From contig DEQC01000091.1 in NCBI GenBank assembly GCA_002359055.1, positions 14,607 through 25,074 on the forward strand: a stretch of 10,468 nt of DNA, in the 5' to 3' direction. Made by a program: the position numbers and the translations under genes. The DNA is from Flavobacteriales bacterium UBA3376. Its GTDB lineage: Bacteria; Bacteroidota; Bacteroidia; Flavobacteriales; Weeksellaceae. Positions 1 to 5,824 of the stretch are shown here, in pieces; positions within the stretch are counted from its first letter, which is position 1; each line of letters opens with the position of its first letter. Under the pieces are notes generated by a model, which did no database searches, was not told where the DNA came from, and saw nothing but the letters and a program-made list of their open reading frames with translations.

Positions 1-705
1 ATTCCTTTGATTGAAGTCAATCATATGCAAGCTCATATTTTGGCTCATTTTATAGATGATGCTAACGAATTTGCTCCGCAATTTCCTTTTTTATGTTTGA
101 CTGTGAGTGGTGGACATACTCAAATAGTGAAAGTCAACGATTTTTTTACAATGGAAGTTTTGGGTGAAACTTTGGACGATGCGGCAGGTGAAGCTTTTGA
201 TAAATCTGGAAAAATTTTAGGTTTGGATTATCCTTCAGGTCCGATTATCGATAAACTCGCTAAGGACGGAAATCCGAATCGTTTTGAATTTCCTGAACCA
301 AAAGTCGAAGGTTTGAACTTTAGTTTCAGTGGATTGAAAACATCCATTTTGTATTTCATTCAAAAAGAAGTGAAATCAAATCCAAATTTCATCGAAGAAA
401 ATCTCAATGATTTATGTGCTTCCATTCAAAAGAAAATCATCGATATACTCTTAAATAAATTAATTCAAGCAGCCGAAGACAATCAAATCGAACATTTAGC
501 GATTGCTGGTGGAGTTTCTGCGAACTCTGAGTTGAGAGAGCGACTCCGAGCCATTGAAATTGAAAAAGGATGGAAAGTTTACATTCCTAAATTTGAATAC
601 ACTACGGACAATGCTGCCATGATAGCTATGGTCGGTCAACTTAAATTTATGAATGATCAATTCACTGATATCGATTCTAAATCAACAAGTAAATATACTA
701 TCTAA
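1..705 (+). CDS. tsaD: tRNA N6-threonylcarbamoyladenosine transferase TsaD (3' part, start outside window)
   Basis: TsaD transfers the threonylcarbamoyl group from TC-AMP to A37 of ANN-decoding tRNAs, working with TsaB and TsaE in the cytoplasm. The frame is open from base 1, so the N-terminal part, roughly the first hundred residues of this ASKHA-fold protein, lies upstream. Visible motifs in order are NHMQAH, whose two His codons (22-24 and 34-36) correspond to the metal-binding HxxxH; LTVSGGHTQ (about 97-123); GETLDDAAGEAFDK; FSFSGLKTS; AIAGGVSANSELRERL; and YTTDNAAMIA, whose Asp codon at 607-609 matches the third metal ligand. The C-terminal end is normal for the family. The stop codon shares one base with the rsmE start (TAATG), so the two are translationally coupled. 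The TTG at 7 is an internal Leu codon, not a start. Identity is secure; only the 5' end is missing. Confidence 0.96.
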   Translation: MPLIEVNHMQAHILAHFIDDANEFAPQFPFLCLTVSGGHTQIVKVNDFFTMEVLGETLDDAAGEAFDKSGKILGLDYPSGPIIDKLAKDGNPNRFEFPEPKVEGLNFSFSGLKTSILYFIQKEVKSNPNFIEENLNDLCASIQKKIIDILLNKLIQAAEDNQIEHLAIAGGVSANSELRERLRAIEIEKGWKVYIPKFEYTTDNAAMIAMVGQLKFMNDQFTDIDSKSTSKYTI

Positions 706-1406
706 TGCAACTTTTTATAGGTGAATTCAATGAAAATTTAGCTGTTCTCTCAGAAGAAGAAAGCAAACATTTCTCAAAAGTACTCAGAGGAAAATTAGGT
801 CAATCGATTTATGTAATTGACGGAAAAGGGAAATTTGCCGAAGGAAATGTCATAGAAATTAATTCTAAATCGGTTTTGGTCGAAGTCAATCAATGGCTTG
901 AAAGTCAAAATAGAAATTATAAAATCCATATGGCTATCGCTCCGACCAAAAGCATGGATCGACTCGAATTCTTTTTAGAAAAAGCCACAGAAATTGGAAT
1001 TGATGAGATCAGTTTTTTAAATTGTTTTCATTCGGAAAGAAAAAACATCAAACTCGAACGCTGTAAAAGAATAGTTACTTCAGCTGTAAAACAATCTTTG
1101 AAAAGTCAAATTCCTAAATTGAATGAACTGACTCGTTTTACAGATTTCATAAAGCAAGATTTTAATTGCAATAAACTAATTGCACATTGCAATGAAGATT
1201 TTGAAAGAATTTCAATTAAAAATCATATAAAACCCAATGAAGATTATTTGATTTTAATTGGACCTGAAGGTGATTTCTCCAAAGAAGAAATTGAAGTTGC
1301 CGTGCAAAATGGCTTTTTAGGAGTTTCTTTAGGTGAACAAAGACTTAGAACAGAAACAGCTGCTCTAAATGCTGTATTTGGTATGAATTGGATCAACCAA
1401 AAATAA
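705..1406 (+). CDS. rsmE: 16S rRNA (uracil-1498-N3)-methyltransferase RsmE
   Basis: RsmE methylates N3 of U1498 in helix 44 of 16S rRNA using S-adenosylmethionine. The protein has 233 residues, a normal length for the family. Residues 1-70 form the PUA-like RNA-binding part. Residues from about 73 form the SPOUT methyltransferase domain, including FLEKATEIGI (90-99), LIGPEGDFSKEE (184-195) and the knot motif LGEQRLRTETAA (209-220), which together form the SAM pocket. The GPEG(G/D) and LR.ETA signatures are diagnostic. The ATG overlaps the tsaD stop by one base, so it is read from the same transcript. It ends ten bases before the convergent murB stop, and both use the hairpin at 1408-1433. Family assignment is firm; activity is inferred from the family. 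Confidence 0.95.
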   Translation: MQLFIGEFNENLAVLSEEESKHFSKVLRGKLGQSIYVIDGKGKFAEGNVIEINSKSVLVEVNQWLESQNRNYKIHMAIAPTKSMDRLEFFLEKATEIGIDEISFLNCFHSERKNIKLERCKRIVTSAVKQSLKSQIPKLNELTRFTDFIKQDFNCNKLIAHCNEDFERISIKNHIKPNEDYLILIGPEGDFSKEEIEVAVQNGFLGVSLGEQRLRTETAALNAVFGMNWINQK

Positions 1407-1407
1407 A

Positions 1408-1433
1408 AGGTGAATGTTAAATCACATTCACCT
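1408..1433. terminator. Bidirectional terminator shared by rsmE and murB, overlapping the murB stop codon
   Basis: A perfect 10-bp inverted repeat, AGGTGAATGT at 1408-1417 and ACATTCACCT at 1424-1433, encloses a 6-base loop. On the minus strand it is followed by TTTATTTTT, a good U-tract for murB. On the plus strand it is followed by the weaker pyrimidine run CTCTTTC for rsmE. Its 5' arm on the minus strand lies inside the last murB codons and the loop contains most of the murB stop, so the last codons of murB also encode the terminator. Confidence 0.82.
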
Positions 1434-2436
1434 CTCTTTCTAATTGTATATTGTATTTCTCGAAAATATCTTGAATGATTTTTTCTGATAAATCATAAAT
1501 TTCCTTACCAGTAGCTTTTCCGTGATTGACCAAAACCAATGCTTGATCTTTGTGAACTCCGGCATCTCCAAAACGCTTTCCTTTCCAGCCCGCATTTTCG
1601 ATCAACCATCCTGCAGCTACTTTCACTTTATCATCACCTGATGGATATCCTACGATTTCAGGGAATTTCAATTTCAATTCATTGAATAATTTTTGATCTA
1701 TGATTGGATTTTTGAAAAAACTACCTGAATTTCCGATTTTTTTCGGATCTGGCAATTTGCTTTGTCTGATTTTAATAACTGCTTGAGCAACATCTTTAAT
1801 TGTAGGATTTTCAATTCCCATTTGAGCCAATTCATTGCGTATTGCACCATATTCAGTATGAAGTTTATGATTTTTTTTGGTCAATTTAAAACTGACATCC
1901 AAAATCAAATATTGCCCTTTTAATTCATTTTTAAAAACTGAATCTCTATAACCAAATTTACATTGCTCATTGGTAAAAGTTCTCAATTGGCCCGTTGCAA
2001 TCTCAAGTGCAGTCAACTCGGTCATCGTATCTTTTATTTCCACACCATACGCACCAATATTCTGAATAGGCGCAGTACCTGCTCGACCTGGAATTAAAGA
2101 TAAATTTTCCAATCCACCCAAATCTCTTTCGATGCACCATTGCACAAAATCATTCCAAACTTCAGCAGAATTAACTTTGACTATAGCTTCATCTTCATTG
2201 GATTCGACAATTTCTATTCCATGCATTTCGATTTTCAGTGCCAAGCCATCCCAATCATTTACAATCAGCATATTGCTTCCACCGCTTAGCAATAGAATCT
2301 TTTGGTTATTTTCTTTGGTCCAATTTAAAATTTCTCTTACTTCATCTTGGTTAGAGGCAACTGCAAAATATTTAGCAATAGCCTCTACACCAAATGTATT
2401 ATAAGGTTTTAATGATACATTTTCTTTGATCAACAT
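1417..2436 (-). CDS. murB: UDP-N-acetylenolpyruvoylglucosamine reductase MurB (type I)
   Basis: MurB is the FAD enzyme that reduces UDP-GlcNAc-enolpyruvate to UDP-MurNAc with NADPH, the second committed step of peptidoglycan synthesis. I start it at the ATG at 2436 (MLIKENVSL, 339 residues). The in-frame TTG one codon upstream is unlikely, because the ATG forms a TGATG overlap with the aminotransferase stop. Using that start, the N-terminal LKPYNTFG, the FAD-binding SGGSN (51-55), IPGRAGTAPIQNIGAYGVE, FGYRDS with catalytic-site Arg164, and GNSGSFFKNP with the proton-donating Ser239 are all present. The closing LEREVNVI carries Glu335, equivalent to E. coli Glu325. The YGAIRNEL segment and overall length fit type I enzymes of the E. 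coli class. The protein stops four residues after the catalytic Glu, without the tail seen in E. coli. Confidence 0.96.
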   Translation of the reverse strand: MLIKENVSLKPYNTFGVEAIAKYFAVASNQDEVREILNWTKENNQKILLLSGGSNMLIVNDWDGLALKIEMHGIEIVESNEDEAIVKVNSAEVWNDFVQWCIERDLGGLENLSLIPGRAGTAPIQNIGAYGVEIKDTMTELTALEIATGQLRTFTNEQCKFGYRDSVFKNELKGQYLILDVSFKLTKKNHKLHTEYGAIRNELAQMGIENPTIKDVAQAVIKIRQSKLPDPKKIGNSGSFFKNPIIDQKLFNELKLKFPEIVGYPSGDDKVKVAAGWLIENAGWKGKRFGDAGVHKDQALVLVNHGKATGKEIYDLSEKIIQDIFEKYNIQLEREVNVI

Positions 2437-3650
2437 CAATCTTCATTATTTTTATAAATGGTTCCAGGATACTTTTTCAAGGCAGCTCTAAGAATTTCTG
2501 CTGAACGTTTCAATTCGTCTTGATTCAAAACATAAGCAATTCTCACTTGATTTTTAACAGATTCTGGATCACTGTAAAATCCACTTCCAGGAGCAACCAT
2601 TACCGTTTCACCATCTAAATCAAAATCATTTAACAACCAAATTGCAAATTTCTCAGCATCATCTACCGGCAATTCTACCATGCAATAAAAAGCACCTTTT
2701 GGATTAGGACAAATCACTCCAGGAATATCGTTCAACTCACTCACCAACAAATTTCTTCTTCTCAAATATTCTTCCCTACTTTTTTCGAAATAATCTCCAA
2801 TGTTTAAATGCGCATGAGTAGCTGCATATTGACTGGTCAAAACTGGACTCAAACGAGCTTGAGCAAATTTCAATGCTCTTGAAATAACCGCTTCATTTCT
2901 TGAAATCATAGCTCCCAATCTTGCACCACACATACTGAATCGTTTGGACTCAGAATCTATAACAATTACATGATCTTTAAGTTCTTCAAAAGTCAAAACA
3001 GAAGTGTGTTTCACATCTCCATAAACATATTCTGCATAAACTTCATCAGAAATCAAATACAAATCATGTTTTAGAACCAACTCTTTCAATTGCTCCAATT
3101 CTTGTTCTGAATAAAGATAACCCGTTGGATTTCCAGGATGGCAAATCAATATAGCTTTGGTTTTCGAAGTAATTTTATCTTCGAAAGAAGCAATTGGTGG
3201 AAGTCCGAAATTATTTTCAATGGTCGATCGCACGGGAACAATTTTCACATCGCTCTGACATGCAAAACTATTATAGTTGGCATAAAATGGCTCAGGAATA
3301 ATGATTTCATCGCCAGGGTTTGCAATCACACTAAAGGTAAATAGTAAAGCCTCAGAGCCACCATTTGTAACAATTATATCATTGGTTTCTACATCGTAAC
3401 CTCTATGTTTATAATAAACAGAAAGAGCTTTTCTGTATTCTGGAGTACCTTCTGAATGCGTATACGAAATCACCTCATAAGGAAGTGAATGATAAGCTTC
3501 TAAAGCTGAAACTGGCGATTCTACATCGGGCTGTCCAATGTTTAAGTGATAAACCTTTTTACCATCTGCTTTTGCTTTGTCTGCATAAGGAGTCAACTTT
3601 CTTATTGGAGAAGAAGGCATTTTTTCTCCTTTAACCGATAATTGTAACAT
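2436..3650 (-). CDS. Class I/II pyridoxal-phosphate aminotransferase (fold type I)
   Basis: A 404-residue PLP-dependent aminotransferase of the aspartate aminotransferase superfamily. Visible elements are LNIGQPD (36-42), the NGGSEA turn (96-101) that cups PLP phosphate, HPGNPTG (171-177) with cofactor-contacting Asn174, SDEVYAEY (201-208) with Asp202 bonding the pyridine nitrogen, Schiff-base Lys236 in SESKRFSMCGARLG with Arg244, and Arg370 in NQVRIAY, which binds the substrate carboxylate. The amino-acid specificity cannot be read from sequence; an aspartate, aromatic or alanine donor is possible. It is the first gene of an operon with murB, the stop and start sharing one base. The start at 3650 matches the family N-terminus (...MPSSPIRKL). 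A second in-frame ATG at 3618-3620 has AAAGGAG just upstream and would give 394 residues. Fold and chemistry are secure, substrate is not. Confidence 0.93.
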   Translation of the reverse strand: MLQLSVKGEKMPSSPIRKLTPYADKAKADGKKVYHLNIGQPDVESPVSALEAYHSLPYEVISYTHSEGTPEYRKALSVYYKHRGYDVETNDIIVTNGGSEALLFTFSVIANPGDEIIIPEPFYANYNSFACQSDVKIVPVRSTIENNFGLPPIASFEDKITSKTKAILICHPGNPTGYLYSEQELEQLKELVLKHDLYLISDEVYAEYVYGDVKHTSVLTFEELKDHVIVIDSESKRFSMCGARLGAMISRNEAVISRALKFAQARLSPVLTSQYAATHAHLNIGDYFEKSREEYLRRRNLLVSELNDIPGVICPNPKGAFYCMVELPVDDAEKFAIWLLNDFDLDGETVMVAPGSGFYSDPESVKNQVRIAYVLNQDELKRSAEILRAALKKYPGTIYKNNED

Positions 3651-3678
3651 TATTTCTTGAGTTTTTTATGAATGGCTG

Positions 3679-3686
3679 TAAAGATA
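3679..3686 (-). promoter_or_regulatory. Candidate -7 box for the aminotransferase-murB operon
   Basis: Reading the minus strand, TATCTTTA matches seven of the eight positions (five of six fixed bases) of the Bacteroidota -7 consensus TAnnTTTG and lies about 30 bases upstream of the aminotransferase ATG. I see no good TTTG at the -33 position, so this rests on the -7 box and its placement in a divergent intergenic region. Confidence 0.4.
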
Positions 3687-3699
3687 TAAATTTTTGGTA

Positions 3700-3730
3700 T
3701 TGTTTTTGACTAATTAATATCGTAAATTAG
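3700..3730 (+). promoter_or_regulatory. Candidate promoter of the ytxH-like gene
   Basis: TTG at 3700-3702 is followed after 20 bases by TAAATTAG at 3723-3730, one fixed base away from TAnnTTTG. The spacing fits the -33/-7 arrangement used in this phylum and would give a short leader before the ATG at 3763. It lies in the 112-base divergent region shared with the aminotransferase promoter. Plausible only. Confidence 0.35.
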
Positions 3731-3762
3731 AAACATTAATAACAACTAAAAACCACTTAACT

Positions 3763-4077
3763 ATGGCAAAAGAAAACGGAGCATTTAAATTATTAGCAGG
3801 TTTATTAATCGGAGCAGCTGCAGGAGCAGCAGCAGGTTTATTATTAGCCCCTCAGTCTGGAGAGAAAACCCGCAAACAATTGAAGAAAGAAGCTAAAAAA
3901 TTGAAAAAAGAATTGGATAAATATTCTAACGACTTTAGCGATACTGCAAAAAAGGTTAAAGAAGATTTAGAAGTTCGTTTAGCCAATGTAAAAGAAAAAT
4001 TACAAGGTACTGCAGAAGACCTAAAGAAAGAAGGCAAAAAAGCAAAAGATGAATTCGAAGAAAATGTTGGGGTTTAA
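3763..4077 (+). CDS. YtxH-like small membrane-anchored protein
   Basis: A 104-residue protein with a single N-terminal hydrophobic segment (about residues 8-30) rich in Gly and Ala with GxxxG-type spacing, followed by APQSGEKTRKQLKKEAKKLKK and then a long Lys/Glu-rich helix to the end. This build, a glycine-zipper membrane anchor, LLAPxSGxxTR and a charged coiled-coil-like tail, is typical of the YtxH family (PF12732). Members are linked to general stress in Bacillus; their biochemical role is unknown. The start is the first ATG after an A-rich leader. A strong terminator overlaps its last codons, so it can be transcribed alone or at a higher level than the two genes behind it. In length and composition it resembles E. 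coli YqjD/ElaB, though there the membrane helix is at the C-terminus. Family call is good; function is not known. Confidence 0.85.
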   Translation: MAKENGAFKLLAGLLIGAAAGAAAGLLLAPQSGEKTRKQLKKEAKKLKKELDKYSNDFSDTAKKVKEDLEVRLANVKEKLQGTAEDLKKEGKKAKDEFEENVGV

Positions 4078-4093
4078 TCTCCAACATTTTTTT
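4061..4093 (+). terminator. Intrinsic terminator overlapping the end of the ytxH-like gene
   Basis: AAAATGTTGG (4061-4070) pairs perfectly with CCAACATTTT (4081-4090). Two more pairs inside (G4071-T4080 as GU, G4072-C4079) give 12 bp around a 6-base loop. Seven consecutive Ts (4087-4093) form the U-tract. The 5' arm is in the last codons of the ytxH-like gene and the stop codon lies in the loop. Confidence 0.85.
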
Positions 4094-4100
4094 AAATTTG
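4093..4100 (+). promoter_or_regulatory. Perfect -7 box TAAATTTG fused to the preceding T-tract
   Basis: TAAATTTG fits the consensus TAnnTTTG at every fixed base, and its first T is the last T of the terminator tract. The next gene starts at 4117, giving a leader of about ten bases. A TTG at 4067-4069, 23 bases upstream, could be the -33 element but lies in the terminator stem. Just downstream ATTGAA (4101-4106) and TTCAAT (4110-4115) could form a small hairpin before the start codon. Confidence 0.45.
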
Positions 4101-4116
4101 ATTGAAATCTTCAATT

Positions 4117-4461
4117 ATGTTCAATAATATCAAAGACTATATCAATAATAAAATCGAATATACTAAGCTGGAAGCTTTAGACACTTTTAGTCATGTGGTT
4201 TCAGCGGGTGTATTTGGAATATTGGTCGGAATGTTTAGTATGCTTATTTTAGTGATAGCAAGCATTACATTTGGATTTTTATTAGGCCAATGGTTCGATA
4301 ATTATGGATTAGGTTTTTTGGTATTATTTGCATTGTATTTGATACTTTTTTTCGTACTTTTTTTCTTCAAAAAAAGGATCATTTCTTTTATAACCAATAT
4401 GGTTATAGCAACAACGATGGAAGCTTTACAAAACTCAGAATCCGATAATGATGAGAAATAA
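4117..4461 (+). CDS. Two-helix membrane protein of the holin-3_6 / YqjE type (PF07332-like)
   Basis: A 114-residue integral membrane protein. A cytoplasmic N-terminal helix (MFNNIKDYINNKIEYTKLEA) leads into a hydrophobic segment at about 27-58, a short turn with DNYG, and a second segment at about 63-85 ending in FFFKKR. A charged tail follows. This topology and the sequence pattern around Lys/Glu before TM1 fit the family named phage holin 3_6 (DUF1469), which in most bacteria is not phage-borne and includes E. coli YqjE. I chose the ATG at 4117; the in-frame TTG at 4102 would place the start inside the likely promoter leader. The gene follows the YtxH-like one and overlaps the next by 11-14 bases, suggesting coupled translation. 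The name holin should not be taken as function; role unknown. Confidence 0.72.
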   Translation: MFNNIKDYINNKIEYTKLEALDTFSHVVSAGVFGILVGMFSMLILVIASITFGFLLGQWFDNYGLGFLVLFALYLILFFVLFFFKKRIISFITNMVIATTMEALQNSESDNDEK

Positions 4462-4780
4462 AGAAATTAAAAATTTAGCAGATTTAAGAAGAGCTAAAAG
4501 AGAGTTGAAATTAAAAATTGATAAGGTTGAAAATCAAACCGGAAACAGTTTTTGGGCAAATGCTGCTAAAACTTTTACAAATTCTATCGAAAATAGTTTT
4601 TTAATCAATACTTCACCTGTTGGTTCACAAGTCAATTCTACCCTTAACTTTTTGTCCAATTCTGCTCAAAAAGCATTTAAAATAAACGATACTGGCAAAA
4701 GGTTAATCTCTATTGCTATTTTAGTCACCGCACCCATCATAGCTAAAAAAATACAGGATTATATCGATGATAAATTCTAA
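4448..4780 (+). CDS. Small hypothetical protein with one C-terminal membrane segment (YqjK position)
   Basis: I do not recognise a family. The protein has 110 residues from the ATG at 4448, or 109 from the adjacent ATG at 4451. Residues 1-30 are strongly charged and helical (LADLRRAKRELKLKIDKVE). A polar Asn/Ser-rich middle (30-75) and a single hydrophobic stretch at about 85-99 (RLISIAILVTAPIIAKK) follow, with a short acidic tail. The start lies within the end of the upstream gene in another frame, so expression is probably coupled to it. A basic N-terminal helix after a YqjE-like gene is also what YqjK looks like in E. coli, but I cannot show homology. It is probably a membrane-anchored cytoplasmic partner of its two neighbours; this is inference from position. 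Confidence 0.7.
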   Translation: MMRNKEIKNLADLRRAKRELKLKIDKVENQTGNSFWANAAKTFTNSIENSFLINTSPVGSQVNSTLNFLSNSAQKAFKINDTGKRLISIAILVTAPIIAKKIQDYIDDKF

Positions 4781-4825
4781 AAATCATTCGTTAAATTCAA
4801 TTATTCCACATTAATTTATTCTTTT

Positions 4826-4868
4826 TTTGACACCTACTTTGTAACGTTTGTATAAATTTACATACAAA
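4826..4868 (+). promoter_or_regulatory. Promoter region of the ABC exporter operon with an inverted-repeat operator candidate
   Basis: TAAATTTA at 4853-4860 is one base from the TAnnTTTG box, with TTTG at 4826-4829 lying 23 bases upstream. TTGACA (4827-4832) and TATAAA (4851-4856), 18 bases apart, also resemble a sigma-70 promoter. Across this box sits an inverted repeat, TTTGTAT (4847-4853) and ATACAAA (4862-4868), with an 8-base spacer, placed where a repressor would block RNA polymerase. The leader to the ATG at 4884 is short. Confidence 0.45.
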
Positions 4869-4883
4869 TAAAACAAAAAGCTT

Positions 4884-5807
4884 ATGTCTGATTTGCTCGT
4901 CGCAAAGGGGTTAACCAAAAGATTTGGTAAAAAAGTAGCACTTAACAATTTTGATTTAACGATTCCTAATGGCTCTATTTACGGACTATTGGGACCAAAT
5001 GGTGCTGGAAAAACAACTTTCTTAAGAATTATTAATCAAATTACAGCTCCCGATACAGGAAGTGTAACTATCGCAGGAAAACCTCTAACCAAAGAGGTGA
5101 TTCCAATGGTTGGATACATGCCAGAAGAACGCGGATTATATACCAATATGAAAATTGGCGAACAAGCGCTTTACTTTGCAAAACTCAAAGGTCTTTCGAA
5201 TTCTGAAGCCAAAAAAAGAACCAAATATTGGTTTGAAAAATTAGGCATAGAAGAATGGTGGGACAAAAAACTTACAGAATTGTCAAAAGGTATGGGACAA
5301 AAAGTCCAATTTGTCATCACAGTTCTTCACGAACCTGAATTGTTGATTTTCGACGAACCTTTCAGTGGATTCGACCCGGTCAATGCACAATTGATTGCCA
5401 ATGAAATCATCGAATTGAGCAAAAAAGGAACGACTATTATTTTCTCCACACATAGAATGGAATCTGTGGAAGAAATGTGTGACCACATCGCATTGATCAA
5501 TAAATCCAACAAAGTTTTGGACGGCGAAATCAATCAAGTCAAACATCAATTCAAATCAGGAAAATATTTAGCTGAAATAAATAACGTTGAAACAGATCAT
5601 TGGCAAAATTTCAAATCAATTCATCAACTCAGCGAAAATGATATTTTATCAGAATCAAATGGAATTAAGAAATTTTACATTTCAATTCCAGAAAACACAG
5701 ATTCAAACACTTTCTTAACACAACTCACTCAGCTTGGGCATATCACACAATACACAGAGGCCATTCCTTCGATGAATGAAGTATTTTTAAAAGCTGTTAA
5801 AAACTAA
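4884..5807 (+). CDS. ABC transporter ATP-binding protein (NatA/YhaQ type)
   Basis: The 307-residue nucleotide-binding subunit of an ABC-2 type exporter. The ATPase domain covers about 1-215: Walker A GPNGAGKT (37-44), a Q-loop region reading GYMPEERGLY (77-86) in which Glu replaces the usual Gln, as is common in this subfamily, signature LSKGMGQ (133-139) in place of LSGGQ, Walker B LLIFDEP (153-159) with catalytic Glu158, D-loop SGFD, and switch His190 in FSTH. The C-terminal part (about 215-307), ending in IPSMNEVFLKAV, matches the accessory domain often found in this subgroup (DUF4162). The permease gene follows after 17 bases, so the two form one exporter. NatA homologues are linked to Na+ extrusion or drug/lipid export, but the substrate here cannot be deduced. 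It starts a new transcription unit after the small-protein cluster. Confidence 0.93.
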   Translation: MSDLLVAKGLTKRFGKKVALNNFDLTIPNGSIYGLLGPNGAGKTTFLRIINQITAPDTGSVTIAGKPLTKEVIPMVGYMPEERGLYTNMKIGEQALYFAKLKGLSNSEAKKRTKYWFEKLGIEEWWDKKLTELSKGMGQKVQFVITVLHEPELLIFDEPFSGFDPVNAQLIANEIIELSKKGTTIIFSTHRMESVEEMCDHIALINKSNKVLDGEINQVKHQFKSGKYLAEINNVETDHWQNFKSIHQLSENDILSESNGIKKFYISIPENTDSNTFLTQLTQLGHITQYTEAIPSMNEVFLKAVKN

Positions 5808-5824
5808 ATTCCCAAATTAAAATT

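Noticed and set aside
2132..2404. Plus-strand open frame of 90 codons opposite murB
   Set aside because: It lies wholly within the conserved murB frame, has low-complexity Ser-rich sequence and no recognisable domain; a shadow frame.
2437..2439. TTG as the start of murB
   Set aside because: The ATG immediately after it forms a TGATG overlap with the upstream gene and fits the family N-terminus.
3799..3850. Short GCAGGAGCAGC-like tandem repeat
   Set aside because: It merely encodes the Ala/Gly-rich membrane helix of the YtxH-like protein; there is no regular repeat unit.
4102..4104. TTG as the start of the holin-3_6-like gene
   Set aside because: It is two bases after a perfect -7 box, where transcription would not yet have begun; the ATG at 4117 starts the conserved helix.
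4792..4828. Terminator after the three small-protein genes
   Set aside because: Only TAAATT/AATTTA can pair, six AT pairs with a 15-base loop before seven Ts; too weak to call.
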